Below are positions 8,221-16,587 of a stretch of DNA of 64,000 nucleotides, piece after piece; position 1 is the first letter of the stretch; the number at the start of each line of letters is the position of its first letter. This DNA comes from Mesorhizobium sp. L-2-11 (GTDB lineage: Bacteria > Pseudomonadota > Alphaproteobacteria > Rhizobiales > Rhizobiaceae). The position numbers were made by a program, and so were the translations under genes. The stretch spans positions 1,876,001 to 1,940,000 of the forward strand of contig NZ_AP023257.1 in the NCBI RefSeq assembly GCF_016756595.1, written 5' to 3'. Under the pieces are notes generated by a model, which did no database searches, was not told the origin of the DNA, and saw nothing but the letters and a program-made list of their open reading frames with translations.

Positions 8221-10476
8221 ATGGCGTTTATCGCGACCACATCGCTCGGCCGTGCGCCGTCCCAGATTGTCGGCGCCTGGGAGGCGGGGCTGCTCGCGCT
8301 GCTGCTGTTGCTCTATCTCGGCGGCGCTTTCGTCAATCCCGCGTTCTTCGGGTCAACCGAAGCGTTCCATGCGCTGCTCCGCGACACCTCGCGCGTTGCC
8401 ATCATCGTGGTCGGAATGACTTTCGTCATCGTCAACAAGGACCTCGATCTCTCGGTCGGTTCCACTTATGGTCTGATAGCCGTGGTTTTCGCCAGGCTGT
8501 TCGCGCCAGGCTTTCTCGATCTCGACATCGTCACGTCGGTGATCCTCTGCGCGCTCTTGGGCACGGTGATAGGCCTCGTCAACGGCGTGCTCGTCACCAT
8601 ACTGAAAGTGCCGGCGTTTATCGCCACGCTGACGATGCTTTTCATCGGCCGCGGCTTCGTGCTCGCGCTCACGCACGGCCAAGCCATCTACTATCCCGCC
8701 AAGGCTAACGATTATCCGCTGTTCTTCGACATTGGCGAGACGAACGTCTTCGGCTTCAACAACCAGATCGTCATCTTCGCCGTCGTCGCCTTGATCGGCG
8801 CCTATGTGCTCGCCAAGACCCGTTGGGGCTATGAGACCTTCGCAACCGGCGGCAACGAGCAGGCGGCGTCCTATGCCGGCATACCGACGAACTGGGTGCG
8901 CATCCGAGCTTACCTGATCTCCTCGCTATGCGCGACCCTTGCCGGTTTGCTGTCGGCTACCCAGGACAAGGGCGTGACGCCGCTCTATGGCGTCAGCGGC
9001 GAGCTGACCGTCATTGCCGCCGTGATCATCGGCGGCGCCTCCATCCTCGGCGGACGCGGCCGAGTCGCGGGCTCCTGCCTTGGCGCCCTACTGGTGGTGC
9101 TGCTCGACAAGGTGTTGCGCGAGGGCTGGCCGATCACGCGCATCATCAAGATCGGCGACGCGGAAATAACCGTCAACGCGGTCTACTCGCTGCCTGTGGG
9201 CGCGGTGCCGGTCTTCCTCGGACTGCTCCTCGTCATCGCGGTGCTTATCGAGCCTTATCTCATCCGCCGCCAGCTCGCGGCGCGGCTCTGGGCATGGCTC
9301 CGCGGCAGGCCGCCACCCCCCGCCTACGAGATCGGCGGCGTCGCGATCGAGGGCGTGCAGACCAAGGGCGCGATGGCGACCGACATGGCGCTGTCGGCGG
9401 CTGGGCTCGGCAAATTTCTCGCCCGGCGCGACGCGCTCGCCATTATCCTGACGGTGGTGCTGTGGCTGACAGGTTTCGCTCTCAGGCCGGACTATTGGTG
9501 GAACCTGTCCAACAGCTTCGCGATCCTGCTCAACTACACCGAACTGGCGCTGATCACGATCGGGCTCACTTATGTCATCGCTGCCGGCGATATCGATCTT
9601 TCCGTCGGGGCGGTGCTTGCGCTTGCCGGCAGCACCGCGGCTTATTTCCTGAAAGTCCTCGGCGCCGACCCCCTCACCGCCGTCGCGCTGGGGCTGCTCG
9701 CGGGAATGGCCGCCGGTCTCGTCAACGCCATCGTCACGGTCGGATTCAAGCTGCCGGCCTTCATCGTCACGCTTGGCATGTTCTATATCGCCCGCGGCCT
9801 CGCCGCCTGGTTTGTTGCCGGCCAACAACTGACCGGCTGGCCCGAGGGCTACAACCTTCTTGGCCGCAAGGTGAACGACATTCTGCTGCACTATCGCATC
9901 GCGCTACCTGACGGACTGCTCCGCACGGTCGCCGAGGTGGTCAGCGTTCAGACCATCTGGATGCTGCTGGTGGCCCTGGTCGCCGGCGTCGTCCTCGCCT
10001 ACACGCCGTTCGGGCAGAAGGTGTACGCGACGGGCGGCAACGTCCGCGCCGCCGCCTATGCCGGCATCAACACCAACCGGGTCCGCTTCGTCGCGCTCAT
10101 GCTGGCCGCACTCTGCGCGACCATGGCCGGGATCATCAACGTCGCCTACTTCCGCAGCTTCAACCCGGTCGCCGGCCAGTTCCGTGAGCTCGACGCCATC
10201 GCCTCCGTGATCATCGGTGGCGGTTCGATCTTCGGCGGCCATGGCACCATCATCGGCGGGCTCGCGGGCGCGGCGGTGATCACCCTGGTTCGGGCGCTGC
10301 TGCAGCTCAATGTCCAGGGCTTCAGCATGCCGCAGCACTGGATCAACGTCTTCATCGGCGGCATTCTCATCGTCGCGGTGCTGATTGACATCTGGGTCCG
10401 TCAGGCCAACATTTTCGGACGCCTGCGGGCACGCCTCGCAAGAGGCGCACGAACACCGGAAACCACTCATGCGTGA
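8221..10476 (+). CDS. Sugar ABC transporter permease, two fused RbsC-type domains
   Basis: A 751-residue membrane protein made of two complete branched-chain/ribose-type permease domains in tandem (roughly residues 20-345 and 390-740), joined by a ~45-residue polar linker (residues ~345-390, PPPAYEIGGVAIEGVQTKG). Each half repeats the landmark series: an IVVGMTFVIVNKDLDLSVGS / TIGLTYVIAAGDIDLSVGA segment, a KVPAFIATL / KLPAFIVTL segment, ATGGN, and a VIIGGxSIxGG loop that contacts the ATPase. Usual RbsC homologues are single ~320-residue proteins. Both halves look intact. The neighbours are the binding protein upstream and a single-domain ATPase overlapping its end. Confidence 0.9.
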   Translation: MAFIATTSLGRAPSQIVGAWEAGLLALLLLLYLGGAFVNPAFFGSTEAFHALLRDTSRVAIIVVGMTFVIVNKDLDLSVGSTYGLIAVVFARLFAPGFLDLDIVTSVILCALLGTVIGLVNGVLVTILKVPAFIATLTMLFIGRGFVLALTHGQAIYYPAKANDYPLFFDIGETNVFGFNNQIVIFAVVALIGAYVLAKTRWGYETFATGGNEQAASYAGIPTNWVRIRAYLISSLCATLAGLLSATQDKGVTPLYGVSGELTVIAAVIIGGASILGGRGRVAGSCLGALLVVLLDKVLREGWPITRIIKIGDAEITVNAVYSLPVGAVPVFLGLLLVIAVLIEPYLIRRQLAARLWAWLRGRPPPPAYEIGGVAIEGVQTKGAMATDMALSAAGLGKFLARRDALAIILTVVLWLTGFALRPDYWWNLSNSFAILLNYTELALITIGLTYVIAAGDIDLSVGAVLALAGSTAAYFLKVLGADPLTAVALGLLAGMAAGLVNAIVTVGFKLPAFIVTLGMFYIARGLAAWFVAGQQLTGWPEGYNLLGRKVNDILLHYRIALPDGLLRTVAEVVSVQTIWMLLVALVAGVVLAYTPFGQKVYATGGNVRAAAYAGINTNRVRFVALMLAALCATMAGIINVAYFRSFNPVAGQFRELDAIASVIIGGGSIFGGHGTIIGGLAGAAVITLVRALLQLNVQGFSMPQHWINVFIGGILIVAVLIDIWVRQANIFGRLRARLARGARTPETTHA

Positions 10477-11257
10477 CGGGACGCCGCCCGAGCCGATCGT
10501 GGAAATGCGTGGCATCGAAAAAGCCTTTGGGGCGGTGCAGGCGCTCCGCAACGTCGACCTCGTGCTCTATCCCGGTGAGATCCTAGGCCTGGTAGGCGAC
10601 AACTCGGCCGGCAAGTCGACACTCATGAAGATTCTGACCGGCGCCTATCAACGCGACACTGGGGAAATCTTCGTTGCCGGACAGCCGGTTCACTTCAAGA
10701 GCCCGCATGAAAGTCGCGACGCCGGCATCGAGATGATCTACCAGGACTTCGCGCTCTGCGGGAATATGGATGTCGGCCAGAACATCTTCCTTGGTCGCTG
10801 GCCGCTCAGAGGGCTCTTCGTCGATCGGCGAAAGATGTACGCGCAAGCCGACACAGTGCTGAAGCGGCTCAAGGTCGACGTGAACTCCGTTTATCAAAAG
10901 GTCGAGAGCCTGTCGGGCGGGCGCCAGCAATCCGTGGCGATCGCCCGCGCGATCTCGTTCGAGCCGCGCGTGGTGATCCTCGACGAGCCGACCGCGAATC
11001 TTTCGGTGATGGCAACCGAGCGCCTGCTCGAAACCATGCTGGAGCTGAAGAAGCAGGGTGTCGCCCAGATCATTATCTCGCACCGCCTGGTCGACATCTT
11101 CGCCGTGGGCGACCGCGTCATGGTGCTGAAGCGCGGCGAGAACGTCGGCGACCGCTACATCAGGAGCACGGACGAGCACGAGGTCTTGGAGATCATCGTC
11201 TCCGGAACGCGCGAGCGCGCCCTTACCGCCGATGAAGCGTTGACAAGGGAAAACTGA
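10469..11257 (+). CDS. Sugar ABC transporter ATP-binding protein, single domain
   Basis: A 262-residue ABC ATPase energising the fused permease. It shows a Walker A variant (GDNSAGKST), the signature LSGGRQQ, Walker B (VVILDEP) and the switch histidine (ISHRL). The ATG at 10469 overlaps the permease stop by 8 bases, indicating translational coupling. Ribose/xylose-type ATPases (RbsA, XylG) normally have two nucleotide-binding domains in ~500 residues. This one has a single domain, so the working complex would be one fused permease with two copies of the ATPase. The segment after Walker B reads TANLSV in place of the usual TAxLG/S. Confidence 0.9.
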   Translation: MRDGTPPEPIVEMRGIEKAFGAVQALRNVDLVLYPGEILGLVGDNSAGKSTLMKILTGAYQRDTGEIFVAGQPVHFKSPHESRDAGIEMIYQDFALCGNMDVGQNIFLGRWPLRGLFVDRRKMYAQADTVLKRLKVDVNSVYQKVESLSGGRQQSVAIARAISFEPRVVILDEPTANLSVMATERLLETMLELKKQGVAQIIISHRLVDIFAVGDRVMVLKRGENVGDRYIRSTDEHEVLEIIVSGTRERALTADEALTREN

Positions 11258-11570
11258 CAGAGGCGGGAGAGGGATACCGCCAATACAGTGCTGTGACCGA
11301 ATTCGTTTGCTGACGGGGCTTGTTAGTCAGCGCAAATAGGTCCGACTCCAGAATGATGCGCCTGGCCGGTGACAAATGAATCTCTGCTGGACCGCCGATG
11401 ATATGGGGAGGCGCTCGCAAATCGCGCCCTACGCGCGGGTTGATCGGTTGATCAACATCAAAGCGTGAATATGAGAAATGCGCTAACTGTGACGGCGGTG
11501 GTCACCGTGGCTCGAGTGTCAGCAGATGTGGTAAGGTTGTGTGTCGGCGAGTAGCAGAGGTCCAGCAACA
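11258..11570. other. Gene-free region before the pentapeptide gene
   Basis: About 310 bases with no supported gene. It follows the end of the sugar ABC operon and should contain the promoter of the pentapeptide-repeat gene. I see no strong terminator. Confidence 0.4.
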
Positions 11571-12287
11571 ATGACTTTGAGGCCAGCCAGAGCTTACGGC
11601 GCATCCGGCTTGGTTCTAGCGGTGTGCAGTGTGTTTGCTTGGCAGAACGACGCTGCTGCTGACAATTGCCGCGCAGCCGCGGCGCCTGGCGTCAATTGGC
11701 ACGAGTGTGACAAGAAGCTTCTCATCCTAGAGGGACAGGACCTGAGCGGGGCGAACCTGTTCGGTGTTGATTTCACTTCGACCGACCTCAGGAACAGCAA
11801 TCTCCTTGCGGCAAATCTTGAGAAGGCAACGCTTGTGCGTGCTTCCCTGGCCGACTCGACCGCCAAAGGCGCCCGGTTCGACAGAATCGAGGCCTACAGG
11901 ACCGACTTCAGCCGTATGGACGCGCAGGGCGCTGTGTTTGCGAGCGCGGAAATGCAGCGCTCGAATTTCCAGGACGCCAATCTGACCAATGTTGATTTCA
12001 CAAAGGCAGAATTGGGGCGTGCGCAGTTCCATAACGCCGATATCAGCGGCAGCCGCTTCTCGTTTGCCAATCTCGCACGGGCGGACTTCCGAGGAGCGAC
12101 GTTCACCGCGCCGATAGATTTTGACCGCGCCTTTCTCTTTCTGACCCGTATCGAGGGCGTCGACCTTTCCAATTCGGCGGGTCTGTCCCAGTGGCAGCTC
12201 AACATGGCTTGCGGAGACGCCCGGACCGAGTTGCCTTCTGGCCTGACGAGGCCTGAAGATTGGCCCTGTCAATTCCAGCAGGAATAG
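11571..12287 (+). CDS. Secreted pentapeptide-repeat protein
   Basis: A 238-residue protein with an N-terminal signal peptide (hydrophobic run to about residue 30, ending AAADN) and a run of A(D/N)LxX pentapeptide repeats (for example LSGANLFGVDF, ANLTNVDFTKAEL, ANLARADFRGA) that should form a right-handed quadrilateral beta-helix. Two cysteines near the mature N-terminus and two near the C-terminus could make disulfides in the periplasm. The ATG at 11571 follows CAGAGG. An upstream GTG at 11541 has no ribosome-binding site. The molecular role is unknown. It is the last host-like gene before the mobile region. Confidence 0.75.
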   Translation: MTLRPARAYGASGLVLAVCSVFAWQNDAAADNCRAAAAPGVNWHECDKKLLILEGQDLSGANLFGVDFTSTDLRNSNLLAANLEKATLVRASLADSTAKGARFDRIEAYRTDFSRMDAQGAVFASAEMQRSNFQDANLTNVDFTKAELGRAQFHNADISGSRFSFANLARADFRGATFTAPIDFDRAFLFLTRIEGVDLSNSAGLSQWQLNMACGDARTELPSGLTRPEDWPCQFQQE

Positions 12288-12387
12288 TTGTCGGCAAGCG
12301 AACTGCGGCAATGCTGCGCCGGACAGGATGAAACTGGGCACCGCTATGTCATTGTAGGCGCTTTGTAATTTTTGGTCGAACTGTCAG

Positions 12388-13132
12388 CTCATCGCCAGAC
12401 GTAGTCCGCTGGCACGATGCAATAGCCGATCACCTCAGGCTGCTCCGCCAAGTCGTAAACGTGGATGTCGGATGTTTCGACCGCCACGTTCGACCTCGGT
12501 ATCGGGGCGCTGAAACGAACGGCGATGACGCAGCCTTCTGGCGAAGTCTCTGAACGCCGGGCGCACGCGTGGGACAGCGCGTACGAGCTTTCCTTCGCGA
12601 AGGAGAGCGATTGCAACTTCGCGGTAAACTTGAAGCCTTCAGCGACGATGGCGGCCAGGTTGCTCCGCGCTGTTCCGTGAAAGGCTACAAGGCTGTCGCT
12701 TTCCATAGCGGCGGGGAACAAGTGATAGCCCTTTTCCTCATCAGGCCACGGGAAAGGGGATTCTTGAATGGTTGGCGTCGACATCTTTTCGAGTTCTTGC
12801 GTAGTCGGTTTCTCCAGCCCGGCATCGCCCGGCCGCGGCGCACCAAGATGTTCTCCACCCACCGCGCTGTAGGCGGCATAAAGCAATTGCTGCGCCTCGC
12901 GGACACAGTAGAACCAATATGGGTTCAAAATCACTGAGCCGTGGTTGACGAGTTTGTCCTCGATGAGGTCCACGACCAGCTTCGTGACATGGACTCCTTC
13001 GTGACAGCCGAACGTTCCTGGCCCGTACCGGCTCTCTAGGCTCGGGTAATCGGGAACTTCGCTCTCGGCCTCATCGCGCCTACGCTCTTCGAGTAAAGCG
13101 ATGCGCTCCGGTTCATACTCATCCCTGCTCAT
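12388..13132 (-). CDS. PARP/ADP-ribosyltransferase-like protein
   Basis: A 247-residue soluble protein. The C-terminal ~110 residues have the order of landmarks of a PARP-like ART fold: AFHGTARSNLAAIVAEGF (HGT with asparagine and the Ile-x-x-x-Gly turn), then SFAKESSYALSHA (the A-x-x-S-x-Y segment), and a C-terminal IVPADYVWR matching the usual V-x-P-E-Y strand. That gives a possible His-Tyr-Asp triad in place of His-Tyr-Glu. If active it would transfer ADP-ribose from NAD+ to a target. The N-terminal half is unrecognised. It lies 17 bases downstream of the relaxase gene on the same strand. The assignment rests on motifs alone. Confidence 0.55.
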
Positions 13133-13149
13133 ACCGCTCCCCGGTTTCT

Positions 13150-14592
13150 TTATTCCCAGCCGGGTCCGCCGCGCTGAGGTCCAATTGGCTTTTGTCTAGC
13201 CTGCGCAAGCCGCTCTTGCATCCGCGCGCGACGTTCATCTGCGGCTGTTCCCATAGCATCATCGCTGCGTTTGGCCGTGATCTCCAGCCCCGTTTCACGC
13301 ACCTCGCGTTGGCGCTGCTCGGTCTCCGCGAGCCGCAATTGGTCCTCAACGCGGGTTTCCCGAACTAGGTCACGGATAAGGCTCCGCCGCTCGCGCGCCT
13401 CGATCATATCGAGCGCAGCTGCGCGCTGGTGGACGCCCTTGCACTCGCGCTCATGCCGGCGGTCCAGCGCCTCGTTTTCCAGACGATGCCGCTCGGCCGG
13501 GTTGAGCGCCGGGTTGCGCCTCAAGTGGCCGACCACGGACCGAAGGCCGGGAACGCGATCCATCAACTCGAAGAGCTTGCCCGCGAGGACGTTGAACAGC
13601 CGGCCGTCCTCCGCCTTCTGCGCCGCATGCAGCGCCATGCGCTCGCTTGCATGCGTAAGGGCCAGCTTCTGGCTCCTGCTGTCGATGACGCGCCTGCGTC
13701 GTACCGCCTGCTTGGCAGCAAGCTCGGCGGCGGACTTCGCGCCGCGCTGCCGGGCCTTTTCGCGCAGCCGCTCGTCGACCGCCCGCTGGCGGTCGGCCTG
13801 CTCGGCCCGTGCCGCTTCCACGGTCGGCAGGCTCACTGCCGGCAAGGACGTGAGGCGCGCCTTCACGTCCTTGGTGCGCACGCCGTCAATCTGCCGCGCG
13901 AGGGCATGAACATGACCCGCGCGGTCCACGACGACATAGGCGCGACGCTCGCCCTGCGCTAGGACGTATCCGGCCCGTTCCAGTCCGGCGCGGAAGGCTT
14001 CCGCACTGTCGGACGCCCGGAACAGGCTGGTGATGGCGCTGCGTCGCTGCTCGGGCGTGATGCCGGACGCTTCGGCCATAGCCTTCTCTGCGAACGAGAC
14101 GTCGCGGGCCTTCTCGAACCGCGCGTCGCCCCGGTCCTCGGCGAGACCGACCGGCAGGGGAAGACCATAGGCATGGGCCAGCTCCCGCGCGCAGGTGCGG
14201 AGCTTCATGCGGTCATGACTCATGGGGACGGCGCGCATCTGCTCGACATCGATGCGGGACCAGACGACGTGGCAATGCTCGCGGCCGTTCTTCACGTGGA
14301 AGACCACGGCGCGCGGCTGGCCGGTCAGGCCCAACTTGCCCTCGATATGGTCGATGGCGGCCATGTACTGCTCGCGGCTCAGGGGCTCGGCCGGGTTGAT
14401 GGCGAGGCTGTAGAGGGGCTGCTTGCAGCGGGTCGCGCGGGCTATGCCGGCGAACTCCGCCAGCGCGCCGTGCAAGTTGTCGGCCACCACGCCGCGCAGC
14501 TGCGCAATCTCGACGCGCGTGTTGTCGTACTCGTTCGACAGGTGTGTCGCGAGATCGGCAGCCCCGGTGCGCTGGTTGCCTTTCAGGATCAT
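13150..14592 (-). CDS. Relaxase / mobilization nuclease
   Basis: A 480-residue conjugative relaxase (VirD2/MobA-like) that should nick the element's oriT and lead the strand into a recipient. The N-terminal ~130 residues hold the relaxase fold, with the metal-binding histidine motif in AVVFHVKNGREHCHVVWSRI and a candidate nucleophile tyrosine in QPLYSLAINP. The C-terminal half is long, charged and coiled-coil-like. The ATG at 14592 overlaps the stop of the upstream MobC-like gene (ATGA), giving a coupled pair. The frame stays open to 15027, but that part overlaps the partner gene and is not used. Confidence 0.85.
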   Translation of the reverse strand: MILKGNQRTGAADLATHLSNEYDNTRVEIAQLRGVVADNLHGALAEFAGIARATRCKQPLYSLAINPAEPLSREQYMAAIDHIEGKLGLTGQPRAVVFHVKNGREHCHVVWSRIDVEQMRAVPMSHDRMKLRTCARELAHAYGLPLPVGLAEDRGDARFEKARDVSFAEKAMAEASGITPEQRRSAITSLFRASDSAEAFRAGLERAGYVLAQGERRAYVVVDRAGHVHALARQIDGVRTKDVKARLTSLPAVSLPTVEAARAEQADRQRAVDERLREKARQRGAKSAAELAAKQAVRRRRVIDSRSQKLALTHASERMALHAAQKAEDGRLFNVLAGKLFELMDRVPGLRSVVGHLRRNPALNPAERHRLENEALDRRHERECKGVHQRAAALDMIEARERRSLIRDLVRETRVEDQLRLAETEQRQREVRETGLEITAKRSDDAMGTAADERRARMQERLAQARQKPIGPQRGGPGWE

Positions 14593-14927
14593 GGGCGCAT
14601 CCCCAGGGCCTGAAGGCAGGCCGTTCGCATTTCGGCGAGGTCGCGCCATGCCGCCGCGAGGTTCGGGTCGTCCGCCGGCACGACGCCGGATGCCTGCATG
14701 GCGCGCAGAGTATCGGCGATGTCGCCGAGCCGGCTTAGGACGCGGGCAGCATCTTGCCGGTCGGGAGCGGGCCGGCCAGCGGCCTCGTTCAACGCAGCAG
14801 TCCGCAGGAAGGAAGCCACGGGCACGCCCGTCCCGCCGGCACCCCGGCGCACGGCTTCCAGCTCCTGCTCGTTGAACCGGGCAGACAGTGAAATTCCGCG
14901 CTGTCGCTTCTCGCTGGCCTTCGCCAC
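14589..14927 (-). CDS. MobC-like relaxosome accessory protein
   Basis: A 112-residue basic protein with a ribbon-helix-helix-like N-terminus (GISLSARFNEQELEAVRRGA) followed by helices, as in MobC-type plasmid mobilization proteins that bind oriT and help the relaxase open the strands. I chose the GTG at 14927 because AGGAGG lies five bases before it. A longer TTG-initiated frame to 15008 would run into the oriT-like region. It is coupled to the relaxase by an ATGA overlap. Confidence 0.75.
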   Translation of the reverse strand: MAKASEKRQRGISLSARFNEQELEAVRRGAGGTGVPVASFLRTAALNEAAGRPAPDRQDAARVLSRLGDIADTLRAMQASGVVPADDPNLAAAWRDLAEMRTACLQALGMRP

Positions 14928-15004
14928 GGCCGCCTCCTGTCGCGCATCCGGGGACGCGTGATCCCCGGCCGGGTCCAGCCACGGTGTGCTGGTGCATGGG
15001 TGTT

Positions 15005-15210
15005 CCAAGAGGGAGAGGTGAAGTCACCCTCTTGGTCGATGGGTGTCCAGAGGGAGCGCGAAGGCTCCATTTGGTCCAGTGCAGCGGGATACGCTGCGTT
15101 GCACGGCAAGGCTCGATGCCGCCCGCCGGGCAATGCCGGGGGATGCAACGGGGGCTGGCTAAAGCCCCCTTGCCAAGATGGAGCGCGGACTCTCCGCGCG
15201 CACATCTTGC
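15005..15210. other. oriT: Candidate origin of transfer (oriT) with palindrome cluster
   Basis: A non-coding stretch directly upstream of the MobC-relaxase pair. It has a perfect inverted repeat CCAAGAGGG (15005-15013) / CCCTCTTGG (15027-15035) enclosing GTGA-AG-TCAC. A second, similar hairpin beginning TCCAGAGGGAGC follows about 40 bases later. Then come GCAGCG/CGCTGC, GGGGGCT/AGCCCCC and a CAAGATG...CATCTTG pair. CATCTTGC at 15203-15210 resembles the YATCCTG-Y nick consensus of P-type relaxases. Position beside the relaxase genes is typical for oriT. The nick site is a guess. Confidence 0.5.
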
Positions 15211-15351
15211 AACGCACAGAAGATGTAAGTTTCAGTGTAGGGGAACAAGGTTAGGAACGGCTTAAAACACGCTCCCGACGCCCTTCAGAAACAGCACGGC
15301 GTCAAATTTCCCAGCAGTTTACAGAAGATAGCGCGATTGGTCAAACATTGG

Positions 15352-15702
15352 TCACTTCGCACTCACGGCTCTTGCTTCAGCTTCGACGATGTAATCAGCA
15401 AGGCCATCATCGACCCGGCATTCAGCGGCGATGACACTCGGCCAGCGACCCTTGCCGTCTGGGCCGAATGGTGCATTCCAATTTTCGATCAGGATGCGCG
15501 CGAGAGGCAGGTTGTTCGTGCCGACCGCGATGTGCAGCGCCGTGAGCCCGGTGACGGGTTCGGCGGCGTTCACATCGGCTCCATCTTCAAGCGATGCGAT
15601 AACAGCAGCGCTATCGGCGGCGTAAGCGGCACGTAGCAAAGCGCCGTTCGGATCAGGGCCGCCGGAGTGATCACGACCGCGCTGAGGGCTTGGGGCGGCC
15701 AT
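15352..15702 (-). CDS. Ankyrin-repeat protein
   Basis: A 116-residue protein with about two ankyrin repeats (NGALLRAAYAADSAAVIASL, DVNAAEPVTGLTALHIAV, LPLARILIENW), a protein-binding fold. The ATG shares one base with the stop of the upstream gene (TGATG at 15700-15704), so the two are coupled and may work as a pair. There is no signal peptide or membrane segment. The partner is unknown. Confidence 0.75.
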   Translation of the reverse strand: MAAPSPQRGRDHSGGPDPNGALLRAAYAADSAAVIASLEDGADVNAAEPVTGLTALHIAVGTNNLPLARILIENWNAPFGPDGKGRWPSVIAAECRVDDGLADYIVEAEARAVSAK

Positions 15703-16484
15703 CAGGCATCCTCCTGAAGCCGGTCGAATAGGACCAGCGTGCTGCTTTGCGGACTGGTTCCGACGGCCGGTTCATCTAGCCCGGCGCGCGACTCGTGGCC
15801 ATGCCCGCCCAGTCGGCCTTCAGCCGCCCAGTCGAGCCAGTAGACCCGGGGCGTTCCGGTCAGGATGTTGCGCAGAACGATGAAGAACGAGCCGTTCGGG
15901 TGAATGGCGATGCCTTCGTAAGCGCGGCGCGGCCCCGCCTCCGGACCTGTCTCGCCGGGCGGCTTGCGGTCCCAATTGGTGACCTGCTCCCGGACGATGG
16001 CGTAGGGGTGCGCGCGCTGCGGCTCGATGGCGACGGCGGAGAAGGGAACCCAGTCTTCAGCGTCGCCCCTGTAGACCCGCATAGCCCCGCCTGGCTCCGG
16101 CGCGCGCCGGGCTCGTCCGGCATACGCGCCGGCGATTTCGGGCGGGACGGGCCGGCAGTCGTGCCCGTCCCGCCAGACCCCGAGGAACGCGGCCATCTGC
16201 TCGCCGAAATCGGCAAGGGGGTCGCTGTCCGGCAGCGTCGCGATGAACTGCGCGCAGAAGCGGACGAGCGCGTCGTTAGAGCGGTGCGTGTCGCCGAGGA
16301 ACCGCTGAAGCGTCTTCAGCGGGACACGGTCAAGGCCGAGCTTGTTAGCCTTTGCAATCTCCCCTTGGAGCGTCGGCACGCCGATGCCGCGCTGCTGCAT
16401 ATAGCGCAGCAGCGCGCGGCGGATTCGGTCGCGGTCCGCAAGGTCAAACCGGTTCTTTGTTTCCGCGATCTGCGCCGTCTCCAT
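15702..16484 (-). CDS. Hypothetical protein coupled to the ankyrin gene
   Basis: A 260-residue protein I do not recognise. The first ~70 residues (RDRIRRALLRYMQQRGIGV... KTLQRFLGDTHRSND) look like a helical DNA-binding region that first picks a length of helix and then a HTH-like turn. The C-terminal part (RRAYEGIAIHPNGSFFIVLRNI) looks like a small beta domain. The ATG at 16484 is preferred over one at 16520, which would lie in the divergent promoter space shared with the coupling-protein gene. It may be a regulator, but that is inference. Confidence 0.65.
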   Translation of the reverse strand: METAQIAETKNRFDLADRDRIRRALLRYMQQRGIGVPTLQGEIAKANKLGLDRVPLKTLQRFLGDTHRSNDALVRFCAQFIATLPDSDPLADFGEQMAAFLGVWRDGHDCRPVPPEIAGAYAGRARRAPEPGGAMRVYRGDAEDWVPFSAVAIEPQRAHPYAIVREQVTNWDRKPPGETGPEAGPRRAYEGIAIHPNGSFFIVLRNILTGTPRVYWLDWAAEGRLGGHGHESRAGLDEPAVGTSPQSSTLVLFDRLQEDA

Positions 16485-16587
16485 CCCGCAACCTGACCAG
16501 CCTTTGCCCAAGCAGGGCATCCGGCCCTTCGGCTATTTCCAGAACACAAACGCAGTTTTGCACAAGAGCTGGGAAAGAAAAACGGTC

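Noticed and set aside
8928..9911. Plus- and minus-strand frames inside the fused permease gene
   Set aside because: Both are out-of-frame or antisense readings of a clear membrane transporter. Composition is extreme and no motif is present.
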